A stretch of DNA of 64,000 nt from Daejeonella sp. H1SJ63. GTDB taxonomy: Bacteria > Bacteroidota > Bacteroidia > Sphingobacteriales > Sphingobacteriaceae. Below the pieces are notes generated by a model that was given only the letters and a program-made list of their open reading frames with translations, was not told where the DNA came from and made no database searches. A program made the position numbers and the translations under genes. Numbering within the stretch: position 1 is the stretch's first letter; the number at the start of each line of letters is the position of its first letter. The stretch is taken from NCBI RefSeq assembly GCF_029360775.1, contig NZ_JARKMZ010000007.1:62001-126000 (forward strand). The letters run 5' to 3'. Below, piece by piece: positions 54,104 to 62,707 of the stretch.

Positions 54104-54811
54104 TTACTGAATTTTAGCACTTTTTTGCAAATTATGTCTAGCACATAACAATTGAATATTCTCCGCACTTAGAGAAGTGCCACCCTTCGAAAATGGCAAT
54201 ATATGATCAAAATGAAGATTATCAGAACTTCCACATGTAACACACTTCCCATTATCTCTTTTCCAAACCTCTAATTTGATAGCTGTTGGAATCATTCGAT
54301 TATGATCTAGATCATTGGCTTCTTGTTGCCTTTGTTCCTTTTGGTCAATTGTCAAGTCTGTTATATGAAGTTTAAATTTAAAGACTTTTCTATTACCTAC
54401 AATCTCTTCCCAAGCATCAACGAGCTCAAAAACACCATTATATACCCATATGCCATCCTTTATCTTTTCATAAACCTTTACTAATTCTGGATAGGCTTCA
54501 CCATCTTTATATCTCTGAGCAGCATTAAAGAATTTTCCATTTTCTGTTAAAGTTCCCTTCGGTGATTTTAAAGGTTGATCAATCAGCTTTGGATATGTTG
54601 CCAGATTCTTAGGTACATCATGTCCCTCATAAACTAATATCTGCCCATCATTTTCGACCTTATCAACATATGGAGCACCCTTTCTTTGTGACATTAAAAT
54701 TATTGATTGTCCACCCTTAATTTTAAAATTCATACCCTTTTGTAGGCTAACTCCCTCAACAACTCCCATTGTTGAATGAGAAATGACATCGCCTGGATGA
54801 ATAGAAATCAT
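54104..54811 (-). CDS. SRA-like/HNH endonuclease (putative modification-dependent restriction enzyme)
   Basis: 235 aa. The N-terminal half (about 1-150) resembles the ScoMcrA-like SRA/YDG module (ILVYEGHDVPKN, then QPLKSPKGTLTENGKFFNAA, then KIKDGIWVYNGVFELVDAW), a modified-base reader. The C-terminus (about 185-235) is an HNH nuclease with CVTCGSSDNLHFDHILPF and a following Asn/His block (AENIQLLCARHN). Domain order and absence of a methyltransferase fit type IV McrA-like restriction. Overlaps the XRE gene by 4 nt. More AT-rich than neighbours, suggesting acquisition. Confidence 0.75.
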   Translation of the reverse strand: MISIHPGDVISHSTMGVVEGVSLQKGMNFKIKGGQSIILMSQRKGAPYVDKVENDGQILVYEGHDVPKNLATYPKLIDQPLKSPKGTLTENGKFFNAAQRYKDGEAYPELVKVYEKIKDGIWVYNGVFELVDAWEEIVGNRKVFKFKLHITDLTIDQKEQRQQEANDLDHNRMIPTAIKLEVWKRDNGKCVTCGSSDNLHFDHILPFSKGGTSLSAENIQLLCARHNLQKSAKIQ

Positions 54812-55032
54812 AAATCAAGAAAAGTTGAAGAATTAAAAAAATCAGAAATGCTAATATTTAAAGCGTGAATGAGCTTTTCTAAATTCACTATTGAAATATT
54901 CCTTCGACCATTCTCAACATCAGTGACATAAGTACGATCTAAATCCGCCTTATTAGCTAATGCTTCTTGAGTGAGTCCAAGTTCCGCACGAACCTGCTTT
55001 ATTCGATGACCTACTTTCGCCTTAATATTCAT
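54808..55032 (-). CDS. XRE-family HTH regulator (restriction controller-like)
   Basis: 74 aa, essentially a single helix-turn-helix: LGLTQEALANKADLDRTYVT (about 19-38) and DVENGRRNISIVNLEKLIHA. Size and position fit C proteins or autoregulators of restriction systems. It precedes the SRA-HNH nuclease and overlaps it by 4 nt, so the regulator and nuclease are made from one mRNA; delayed nuclease expression is the expected role. Upstream 220 nt before the divergent 55253 gene are AT-rich. Confidence 0.85.
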   Translation of the reverse strand: MNIKAKVGHRIKQVRAELGLTQEALANKADLDRTYVTDVENGRRNISIVNLEKLIHALNISISDFFNSSTFLDL

Positions 55033-55252
55033 TATGGCAAGATGTAATATTGTAGACTTTAAGTCAACGGACTTTACGTGTCATTTGAACTCTCAAAATG
55101 GACTTTAGATTTTACTGGCACTCAATTCAAATGAACTAAAATCAACAGAATAACACTCAAGAAAATATTCTAATATCTTCCTAAATCTCCAAATCAATTC
55201 CTAACTTTCCCCTATAAAAACATATTCATAATAGAATACTACAACTCCCCCC

Positions 55253-56500
55253 ATGAAACGCCGCCAACTCCTCAAATCCCTCAGCCTTCTGCCCCTTGCC
55301 GGAGGAATCAGTAACTTTTCAACACAGGCAGAACCTGCCCCGGCAGAAGATCTGTATAAGGAACTGGGTATCCGCACTTTTATTAATGCGGCTGGTACAT
55401 TAACCTATATGACCGGCAGTATTATGCAGGATCAGGTTTTGAAAGCGATCAACAGTTCGGTTGGTAAGTTTTGTATGCTGGATGAACTGCAGGATAAGGT
55501 GGGTGAACAAATCGCCAAAATGACTCATGCTGAAGCCGCTACGGTAACCAGTGGTGCGTTTTCGGCTATGACATTGGGGCTGGCAGGTGTCCTCACCGGA
55601 ACGGACATGAAAAAAATCGGGCAACTGCCAAATCTGGATGGCATGAAATCTGAAGTAATCTGCCAGAAAGCACATAAAGATGCCTATACGCAGGCTTTCT
55701 TACTGACCGGCTGCAAGATCATTACTGTAGAAACCCGTGAAGAACTGGAGAAGGCCATCAATGAAAAAACGGCCATGATGCACTTCTTAAACATTGCGGT
55801 TAATGGCGGTAAGATCAAACATGAAGAGTGGATTGAGGTGGGTAAGAAATACAATATCCCTACTTCAATTGATATTGCAGCGGATGTACCACCGGTAGAA
55901 AACCTCTGGAAATTTAACGATATGGGCTTTGACCTGGTCTTCCTTTCGGGAGGAAAAGCAGTCAGGGCGCCTCAGAGCACCGGTTATTTAATGGGCCGAA
56001 AGCATCTGATTGAAGCAGCACGACTGAGTGCACCTCCAAGGGCAGTAACTATTGGCCGCGGGCATAAAGTGAACAAAGAGGAGATCCTGGGAGCTTATGT
56101 AGCTATCAAAAACATGATCGCGATGGATCATAACAAAGAATGGAAAAAATGGGAAGCAGGTATTGCGCTGATCGAAAATGCAGTGAAATCAATTGATGGG
56201 ATCAGCACAACTATTACTGTTAACCCGCTGGGAAATCATACCCCATCCCTGCGCATCACCTGGGATGATACCAGGATCAAACTAACAGGCCATGAACTGC
56301 GCGAAAACCTGCGAAACGGCAACCCATCCATTGAAGCCGGATTTTCAGGATTACCTATATTCAAAGGTCAGGCAACACCACCCAAACCCGGTGCAAAAGG
56401 AGGCAATTCTGTTTCCATTACTGTATGGATGATGCAGCCGGGTGAAGATAAAATTGTTGCCAGGAGGTTGAAAGAGGAGTTTGGGAAAGCGCTTTCTTAA
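55253..56500 (+). CDS. exported SelA/DgaE-like PLP-dependent enzyme
   Basis: 415 aa. N-terminal signal with a twin-arginine-like KRRQLLKSLSLLPLAGG (2-18). Mature part is a fold-type-I PLP enzyme of the SelA/D-glucosaminate-6-phosphate ammonia-lyase (DgaE) group: TFINAAGTLTYMTGS (about 42-56), D207 (SIDIAADVPP) for the pyridine N, and K235 (LSGGKAVRAPQ) as Schiff-base Lys. Lyase or transaminase activity on an amino sugar or amino acid is possible. Export is unusual for PLP enzymes and would favour Tat transport of the folded protein. Confidence 0.82.
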   Translation: MKRRQLLKSLSLLPLAGGISNFSTQAEPAPAEDLYKELGIRTFINAAGTLTYMTGSIMQDQVLKAINSSVGKFCMLDELQDKVGEQIAKMTHAEAATVTSGAFSAMTLGLAGVLTGTDMKKIGQLPNLDGMKSEVICQKAHKDAYTQAFLLTGCKIITVETREELEKAINEKTAMMHFLNIAVNGGKIKHEEWIEVGKKYNIPTSIDIAADVPPVENLWKFNDMGFDLVFLSGGKAVRAPQSTGYLMGRKHLIEAARLSAPPRAVTIGRGHKVNKEEILGAYVAIKNMIAMDHNKEWKKWEAGIALIENAVKSIDGISTTITVNPLGNHTPSLRITWDDTRIKLTGHELRENLRNGNPSIEAGFSGLPIFKGQATPPKPGAKGGNSVSITVWMMQPGEDKIVARRLKEEFGKALS

Positions 56501-56746
56501 GCAGAAAGCTGAAAGGTTAAAGCTGAAATTTTAGTTCAGACGAAAGGGATACCCAATTTGCTAATTCTCTTCCCTCCTCTCCTTTGCAACAGGTCTCTCC
56601 TCGCGGAAATTCATCATAAATAACAATTATTTTGCTCGTCGAGATGATGGACTATTAATGGCCGGAGTCCCATTTGCTAAACCCGTATCGGGTTACTAAT
56701 TCTCCTCCCCATCGACAAATCGACAAATCGTCTCATAGCCAAATCC

Positions 56747-58051
56747 CTACCCATCCTTCTCCAGCAGCGAAGTCTCCTTCGTATCCCTCATCCCCGCATA
56801 CACCAGCAGCGATAAAAATATACATCCGCTGATATACCAGTAAAAATAAGACTCATGGCCAATATCTTTCAGGTATAGCGCCACATATTCCGCTGTTCCG
56901 CCAAAGATGGCAACGGTCAGGGCGTATGGCAGACCAACCCCAAGTGCGCGTACCTCTGCGGGGAAAAGTTCTGCCTTCACAATGGCATTGATACTGGTAT
57001 AGCCGCTCACAATGAACAATCCGGCAAGCAGCAGGAAAAAAGCAGTGTACTGTGAAGTGGTATGGCTCAGGATAGTCAGAAGAGGAACCGTACAGATAGT
57101 TCCCAGAACACCAAAACCAATTAACAAAGGCCTTCTGCCTATCCGGTCTGAAAGTGCCCCGAAAACGGGTTGTATCAAAGCAAATATGAGCATGCTGATA
57201 AATGAGATCAGGGTAGATTCAGCCTTGCTGAGGTTCACCGTATTAACCAGGAACTTTTGCATATAGGTGGTATAAGTATAAAAGGCAAGGGTTCCGCCAA
57301 GGGTTAAACCGACCACTGTCAGCAGTGCTTTGGGATGTTTTAGCAGTTCCCTGATCGTACCTTTACGCTCATCTGATATATTTTTATGTATTTCGAAAGC
57401 CCTGGTCTCATACAGCGTGCTGCGCAGGTATAGCGCAACTAAAGAAAGAATAGCACCTATGATAAAAGGGATACGCCAGCCCCATTCGTGCAGTTCAGCA
57501 TCAGTAAGTACCTTCTGAAGAACAAGCTGGATCCCGAGCGCGAATAATTGTCCGCCGATAAGTGTCACATACTGAAAACTGGAATAGAAACCCCGCCGGT
57601 TCTTACTGGCCATTTCGCTCAGATAAGTCGCCGATACCCCATATTCACCACCAACACTGAGTCCCTGGAGTAACCGCGCCAAAAGCAGCACCAAAGGAGC
57701 AATAATACCAATTGCCTGATAATTCGGAATAAATGCAATGAGCAGGGAACCGAACGACATAAGCAGTACCGAAAGGGTCATGCTCTGCTTACGGCCAACC
57801 TTATCTGCAATCCTTCCAAATATCCAGCCTCCAATGGGGCGCATCAGAAATCCAAGGGCAAAAATGCCTGCAGTATTAAGAAGCTGGGCCGTTTTATTAC
57901 CTTCCGGGAAGAAGGAGGCCGAAAAATAAAGTGCGAATGCCGAATATGCATACCAGTCGTACCACTCTACCAAATTACCTATAGAGCCTCCAAATATGGC
58001 TTTCAGCCTTCGGTGGGAGATCTTTTCTGAAGCTAATAAACTTGTTTGCAA
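56747..58051 (-). CDS. MFS transporter of the MHS group, second in window
   Basis: 434 aa, 12 hydrophobic segments. FGGSIGNLVEWYDWYAYSAF near the start, the MHS loop GRIADKVGRKQSMTL (loop 2-3), GLSVGGEYGVSATYLSEMA, and GALSDRIGRRPLL between helices 8 and 9 are all present. Probably imports an organic acid or related metabolite with protons. Convergent with the PLP-enzyme gene (55253) and divergent from the dehydrogenase/cytochrome gene (58397), so a metabolic link is possible but not shown. Confidence 0.9.
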   Translation of the reverse strand: MQTSLLASEKISHRRLKAIFGGSIGNLVEWYDWYAYSAFALYFSASFFPEGNKTAQLLNTAGIFALGFLMRPIGGWIFGRIADKVGRKQSMTLSVLLMSFGSLLIAFIPNYQAIGIIAPLVLLLARLLQGLSVGGEYGVSATYLSEMASKNRRGFYSSFQYVTLIGGQLFALGIQLVLQKVLTDAELHEWGWRIPFIIGAILSLVALYLRSTLYETRAFEIHKNISDERKGTIRELLKHPKALLTVVGLTLGGTLAFYTYTTYMQKFLVNTVNLSKAESTLISFISMLIFALIQPVFGALSDRIGRRPLLIGFGVLGTICTVPLLTILSHTTSQYTAFFLLLAGLFIVSGYTSINAIVKAELFPAEVRALGVGLPYALTVAIFGGTAEYVALYLKDIGHESYFYWYISGCIFLSLLVYAGMRDTKETSLLEKDG

Positions 58052-58396
58052 GCCGATTTATTTTTCATAATAATAGGAGTTTATTCGGGGAAAACGAATT
58101 CATAAATTAATAAGCTCAGACACAGACGATGCGCATGCACCAGCTTAGGATGATTCCTTCATTCGCCATAGATCTCTCATCATGCAATGATCACAATAAT
58201 TTCAAAACAGATTTTACCCGCCGACATAACTCAAAATGAAATGCAGAATTCTCATTTGCTCATTCTCGCAATCGAGCAGGCAAGGGCATTTGTAAATGTT
58301 TAATAATTAACAAATCACCTCATTGACAAATCCTTACCGCCTGTAATCTTTCTGTTTCCTGTTTAAAAAATCAAAATAATAGATTATTTTAATTCC
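58052..58396. other. 345-nt divergent intergenic region
   Basis: No gene seen. It should hold promoters for 58051 (-) and 58397 (+). AAAATAAT/ATTATTTT inverted repeat at 58373-58390, just ahead of the 58397 start, resembles the AT-rich palindrome before its paralogue at 26815. No convincing TAnnTTTG box. Confidence 0.5.
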
Positions 58397-60295
58397 ATGA
58401 AAAATCATCACCTATCGAAAACCTTAAAAATATCTTCATTCTGCTTTTTTTTGCTTGCCACATTTGCGGGAATCGGATGTAAAACAGGGAACAATGTACT
58501 ACCCCCGTCTGACAAAGATAATGGCGGACTGATCCTTCCCGGGGGATTTGAAGCTTTGGTTGTGACCGACAGCATTGGCGGAGGCAAGGTCGTTGCACTA
58601 AAGATCAGTCAGCTTCCTAAAACGGCTTACTATCAGCCACCACCGCCAGAGATCAAGGGCGCTCCAAAAAGCACCCAGCTGAGCCGCCCAAACAATGCTC
58701 CAAAAGGCAATTATGTAGGAGCCAGACATATTGCAGTAAACAGCAATGGCGACATTTATGTCAAACTCAGATCTCCGACAGTTGACGGTTATGGCAATGC
58801 CGCCCTGAGAGATTTAAACGGCGATGGCAAAGCGGATACGATGAAAATCTGGGGTAAATACGAAAACCGGAACAGGGGGACTGCTATGAAGATCCATAAT
58901 GGCTATCTCTACTACAGCTCTGAGATGATGGTTTATCGCAATAAGCTGAAAGATGGACAATTGGTGCCGGATAGTAAGATGGATACCGTTGTAATGGATA
59001 CCCCACCATATCATGAACATCAGGCAAAGGCTCTTGCTTTTGATGGCAGAGGAAATATGTTCGTTTCATGGGGTATCGGAACCAACTCATGCCAGACTGA
59101 AAACAGGCGTCCGGGTTCTCCCGGTAAAGTGCCATGCCCCGATATGGATGATCACGGAGGGATCTGGAAATTCGATGAAAATAAACTGAATCAAAAGCAA
59201 AGCGACGGTAAAAGGTATGCAACGGGGATGAGAAGTATTGTTGGCATGGAATGGGATAAGAAAACAAACGCTCTTTATGCTGTTCACCATGGCAGGGATG
59301 ATTTCCGTTTGCTATGGCCTGAATTTTACAGTCCGTGGAAAAGCGCCATGCTTCCGGCTGATGAACTTTTCAAAGTTACCGAAGGCATGGATGGCGGATT
59401 CCCGTACTATTATTACGACCAGATGCTTGAAAAGAAAATCCTCAGTCCTGAATATGGCGGCGATGGCATTAAAGAAGGTGATGGCGCCAAACTTCCGAAA
59501 CCTGTCATTGGTTTTCCGGGGCACTTCGCACCTAATGAAATATTATTCTACAAAGGCGATCAATTCCCTGAACGCTATAAAGATGGTGCATTTGTCGCCA
59601 TGCATGGATCTACCAACCGTATCCCATACCCTCAGGTGGGTTTTGTGGTGCTGTTTGTTCCGATGAAAAACGGTAAAGTTACTGGTCCATGGGAGGTATT
59701 TGCTGATGGCTTTGCCGGCGTAGATACCGTTGCAATAGCAAATGATGCAAAGTACAGACCAATGGGGCTTGCAGAAGGCCCGGATGGTTCCTTATATGTT
59801 GGCGATACCGAAAAGGGTAAAATCTGGCGTATTATGTATAAGGGTGATAAAAAATCATTCGGCAGCAAACAGCTTGCCGCGATGGAAAAACGTAAGAATA
59901 CTGTTTCTTACCTGAAAACACCGGATGAGATGAACGATAACCTCGACAGAAAGGGGAAACCGGTACATGCCGAACTTTTATACAATATTTATTGCCGCGG
60001 CTGTCACCAGACTGATGGTAATGGGGATGGAAACCGCTTCCCTCCACTTGCCGGATCTGAATGGGTGAACAGTGATAAAACGGTTCTGATCAATGTGGTG
60101 CTCAACGGACTGACGGGCAATATTCAGGTTAAAGGACAGAACTTTAACGATACCATGCCTGCACATGCCTCGTTCCTCAACAATAAAGAGGTATCTGAGA
60201 TACTGACGTATGTAAGGAAAAGTTTCGGGAATAATTCAGGGCCTGTTACTGAAAAAGAAGTAGCAGATGTTAGAAAACTAACAGTTAAGAAATAG
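58397..60295 (+). CDS. lipoprotein sugar-dehydrogenase-like propeller fused to cytochrome c, paralogue of 26815
   Basis: 632 aa. Lipobox at Cys28 (FAGIGC). Same layout as the 26815 protein: propeller (about 43-500; GGLILPGGFEALVVTDSIG, YRPMGLAEGPDGSLYVGD) and cytochrome c (about 515-625; CRGCH at about 532, axial Met in TMPAHAS). It has an extra ~46 residues at about 62-108, rich in Pro, Lys and Gln, with a PPPPEIKGAPKS run. Periplasmic sugar or polyol oxidation is likely. Terminator at 60322. Confidence 0.85.
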   Translation: MKNHHLSKTLKISSFCFFLLATFAGIGCKTGNNVLPPSDKDNGGLILPGGFEALVVTDSIGGGKVVALKISQLPKTAYYQPPPPEIKGAPKSTQLSRPNNAPKGNYVGARHIAVNSNGDIYVKLRSPTVDGYGNAALRDLNGDGKADTMKIWGKYENRNRGTAMKIHNGYLYYSSEMMVYRNKLKDGQLVPDSKMDTVVMDTPPYHEHQAKALAFDGRGNMFVSWGIGTNSCQTENRRPGSPGKVPCPDMDDHGGIWKFDENKLNQKQSDGKRYATGMRSIVGMEWDKKTNALYAVHHGRDDFRLLWPEFYSPWKSAMLPADELFKVTEGMDGGFPYYYYDQMLEKKILSPEYGGDGIKEGDGAKLPKPVIGFPGHFAPNEILFYKGDQFPERYKDGAFVAMHGSTNRIPYPQVGFVVLFVPMKNGKVTGPWEVFADGFAGVDTVAIANDAKYRPMGLAEGPDGSLYVGDTEKGKIWRIMYKGDKKSFGSKQLAAMEKRKNTVSYLKTPDEMNDNLDRKGKPVHAELLYNIYCRGCHQTDGNGDGNRFPPLAGSEWVNSDKTVLINVVLNGLTGNIQVKGQNFNDTMPAHASFLNNKEVSEILTYVRKSFGNNSGPVTEKEVADVRKLTVKK

Positions 60296-60321
60296 AAAGT
60301 ATTTTCTCAAAATTTATAAAC

Positions 60322-60360
60322 AAAGAAAAGCCGGTGCATCATGTACTGGCTTTTCTTTTT
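60322..60360 (+). terminator. terminator after the 58397 gene
   Basis: AAAGAAAAGCCGGT (60322-60335) pairs with ACTGGCTTTTCTTT (60345-60358) with one wobble, ending in a T-rich stretch. Confidence 0.85.
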
Positions 60361-60407
60361 GAATTTTTCTCTTATCGAAAAATAAAATAGTTTAAATTAA
60401 AAATTAG

Positions 60408-60415
60408 TATTTTTG
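60408..60415 (+). promoter_or_regulatory. candidate -7 box (TATTTTTG) upstream of leader repeat copy 3
   Basis: TATTTTTG fits TAnnTTTG, 28 nt before the repeat and 160 nt before the 60575 start, mirroring the layout at 36874. Confidence 0.35.
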
Positions 60416-60443
60416 ACAAATAAATACTCTCAAAGCTCCAATT

Positions 60444-60574
60444 ATGAACCCGTCATGATTTTGCTAAAACCCGCAGGGGGTATGATTATTAAACCATGGT
60501 CGCCCTGCCTGCGGCAGGCAGGCCTGCCTACCGCAGGTAGGTTCATCACCATTAAAAACCAAAAAAATAAACGG
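60444..60574 (+). repeat. leader repeat, copy 3
   Basis: A 103-bp palindrome-rich unit bounded by ATGAACC (60444-60450) and GGTTCAT (60540-60546), then a 28-nt A-rich flank up to ATG 60575. Very similar to copy 2 (36915), with compensating one-base indels inside; the 28-nt flank is also conserved. Confidence 0.85.
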
Positions 60575-61159
60575 ATGAAAAAAATTTTAATTATCGCGGC
60601 AGCGGTTGTGTTATTAGGTTCCTGCAAAAAGGAGATGATCTCAGAAACTGCAAATCAGAATGATCAAAAAAAATATGCTGAAATGGCGCAAGGTGCTTTA
60701 CTTTTAAAAGCGAAAGATGCAGCAAGCCTGCAGATGTCTGTACCTGATCAGACAAAGGGCAAAAAAGTAAGCCGTCCGCTTACAAGTACCGGGTCAGGCA
60801 GCATCAGCTACATTCCAAATGGTTGCGGAGATGGAACTCTTCAGTTCAGATCAGAGGGAACAGGAAATTCAACTGCACTCGGGCTTCAGAAACAGGTGAC
60901 TACATTTTGTATTAATCCGGCTACGGGACAAGTAATTGGTTCTATAGGCGGGGTAGGAACTGCCGCCAATGGAGATAAGCTTTACTATACTCTTGCTGGT
61001 GCAGGAATTGACGCTGCAAGCGGATTTATGTACCAGGAATATATCTTCACAGGTGGCACAGGAAGATTTACTGAAGCAACAGGGAATATGACCTTATTGT
61101 ACACAGTAAATACACCTGTTAATTATGAATACACAGGTAAAGGTACGATCATCTTTTAA
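60575..61159 (+). CDS. small secreted lipoprotein of unknown function
   Basis: 194 aa from ATG 60575; an in-frame TTG far upstream (60413) runs through the repeat and is an artefact. Lipobox at Cys17 (VVLLGSC). The mature protein is beta-rich and Gly/Thr-rich (GVGTAANGDKLYYTLAGAG, then FTGGTGRFTEATGNMTLLYT), resembling allene-oxide-cyclase-barrel-like small extracellular proteins, though the family is not certain. Preceded by the leader repeat; function unknown. Confidence 0.65.
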   Translation: MKKILIIAAAVVLLGSCKKEMISETANQNDQKKYAEMAQGALLLKAKDAASLQMSVPDQTKGKKVSRPLTSTGSGSISYIPNGCGDGTLQFRSEGTGNSTALGLQKQVTTFCINPATGQVIGSIGGVGTAANGDKLYYTLAGAGIDAASGFMYQEYIFTGGTGRFTEATGNMTLLYTVNTPVNYEYTGKGTIIF

Positions 61160-61280
61160 AGATTCAGGATAACTTCCTTAACATACAGCTTAAAATCTTT
61201 TAAAAACACCATTCAAAGCCGGTTTTTCTTTTCATGCATCTGAATTTATTGAATTTATACCATCGGGCCCTGTCATTTTA

Positions 61281-61288
61281 TATATTTG
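61281..61288 (+). promoter_or_regulatory. candidate -7 box (TATATTTG) for the Dabb gene
   Basis: TATATTTG fits TAnnTTTG, 15 nt before ATG 61304, implying a very short leader. The nearest upstream TTG is too far for -33. Confidence 0.35.
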
Positions 61289-61303
61289 AAAAAAAATAAA
61301 AAA

Positions 61304-61600
61304 ATGATAGCACACCACGTTTTATTCTGGCTGAAAGCCGACATGACCGAAGAACAGAAAACTGCATTCCGCAAAAGTTTGGATACTCTTCAATTTATAG
61401 ATGTTGTTAAGTTTTTTCATGTAGGTACACCTGCTCCGATTGAACGCGCAGTTGTTGACACCAGCTATACATTTAGTTTATTGCTGGTTTTCGAAGATCT
61501 GGCGGCTCATGATGTATATCAGGTTCACCCTCTGCACAAAGCTTTCCTGGATGAGTTCCGTGCTTTTTTTGATAAGGTAACCATTTACGATGCTCATTAA
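61304..61600 (+). CDS. Dabb-family (stress-responsive A/B barrel) protein
   Basis: 98 aa from ATG 61304 (an in-frame TTG at 61286 is rejected). Starts MIAHHVLFWLKADMTEEQK, the recognisable Dabb N-terminus, and has FSLLLVFEDLAAHDVYQVHP in the second half. These small dimeric alpha/beta barrels have no settled enzymatic role. Terminator at 61630. Confidence 0.88.
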   Translation: MIAHHVLFWLKADMTEEQKTAFRKSLDTLQFIDVVKFFHVGTPAPIERAVVDTSYTFSLLLVFEDLAAHDVYQVHPLHKAFLDEFRAFFDKVTIYDAH

Positions 61601-61629
61601 TATTTAAGAAGTATGCGGTTCATCCGCTG

Positions 61630-61667
61630 CAAAAGCCTGCAAGTAATTTTGCAGGCTTTTGTATTTT
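61630..61667 (+). terminator. terminator after the Dabb gene
   Basis: CAAAAGCCTGCAA (61630-61642) and TTGCAGGCTTTTG (61649-61661) pair perfectly around a 6-nt loop, with T-rich DNA after. Confidence 0.85.
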
Positions 61668-61733
61668 AAGACCGGTCTTCATAATAATGTCTCCATAAAT
61701 TCTCTTTACTTTTAGTCTTCATAAAATAGATTC

Positions 61734-62651
61734 ATGAGAATTATCAGCCTCTTTCTGCTTTTCTCAATACTGAGTATAAGCCTATCAGCACAAAATAAAA
61801 AATTTGAATTCATTGCCTTTGGGGATATGCCCTATCGTTTACCTGCTGATTATACCCGGTTTGAGACCCTGATCAAACAGGTAAACAAAGAAAAACCTGC
61901 GTTCAGCGTTCATGTTGGCGATTTCAAATCAGGCTCTACCCTGTGCAGCGACGAGTACTTCAACAAAATACATGGCTATTTTGAGACATTCTCACAACCT
62001 TTGATCTACACTCCTGGAGATAATGAATGGACCGACTGTAACCGGGAGGCCGCGGGAAGTTATAATCCCCTGGAACGCCTCAGCACCCTGCGTAAACTCT
62101 TTTTTTCAAACACAAAAAGCTTTGGTAAGAAAAAAATGGAATTGAATACGCAAGCTGAAGACCCTGCATTTTCAGAATACGTTGAAAATCTTTCCTGGGA
62201 ATATGGAGGTGTTCAGTTTGCAACTATTCATCTGGTAGGCAGCAATAATAACTTCAGGCCTGGAGGTGATAATACTGAGTTTCTGGGACGCGAGAAGGCC
62301 AATCTGGCCTGGATTGATGAGGTTTACCGTCGTGCTGCAGACAAAAAAGGTTTGGTATTCTTTACACAGGCAGATATGTTCAATGGGGGGAAAATTGCCC
62401 CTGTATTTCAGGAAATCTGTAATAAACTCTCAGAATTAAGCAGAAAATACGACAAGCCGGTGCTTTGGGTCAATGGCGATTCTCATCGTTTTATTGTCGA
62501 CAAGCCCTTGCTCAATCCTGATAAACGGTCAACAATTTTAAACTTTACCCGTCTTCAGGTATTCGGAGATGCAGATATGGCCTCGGTTCGGATTAGCGTT
62601 GACCCAAAATCAAAGGAACTGTTTACGGTCAGGCAATTATTGATGGATTAA
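61734..62651 (+). CDS. secreted calcineurin-like metallophosphoesterase-like protein
   Basis: 305 aa with a Sec signal (1-20, cleavage after LSA). Metallophosphoesterase-like blocks appear: FIAFGDMPYR (about 25-34), SVHVGDFKSGSTLC (about 59-72), YTPGDNEWTDC (about 92-102) and WVNGDSHRFI near the C-terminus. These are the D, GD, GDN and GDxH positions of the family, the last as GDSH. Substrate unknown; likely periplasmic. Confidence 0.8.
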   Translation: MRIISLFLLFSILSISLSAQNKKFEFIAFGDMPYRLPADYTRFETLIKQVNKEKPAFSVHVGDFKSGSTLCSDEYFNKIHGYFETFSQPLIYTPGDNEWTDCNREAAGSYNPLERLSTLRKLFFSNTKSFGKKKMELNTQAEDPAFSEYVENLSWEYGGVQFATIHLVGSNNNFRPGGDNTEFLGREKANLAWIDEVYRRAADKKGLVFFTQADMFNGGKIAPVFQEICNKLSELSRKYDKPVLWVNGDSHRFIVDKPLLNPDKRSTILNFTRLQVFGDADMASVRISVDPKSKELFTVRQLLMD

Positions 62652-62707
62652 TATTGGTAACAATAGCGACAAAATGAATCTGGCCGATGCCGATATAAGT
62701 GCTGAGT

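Noticed and set aside
56700-56730. Short CGACAAAT tandem repeat
   Set aside because: Only two copies plus a partial one; too short to be an origin, att site or array.
60413-60574. N-terminal extension of the 60575 lipoprotein from a TTG
   Set aside because: The extension translates the leader repeat and would bury the lipoprotein signal peptide.
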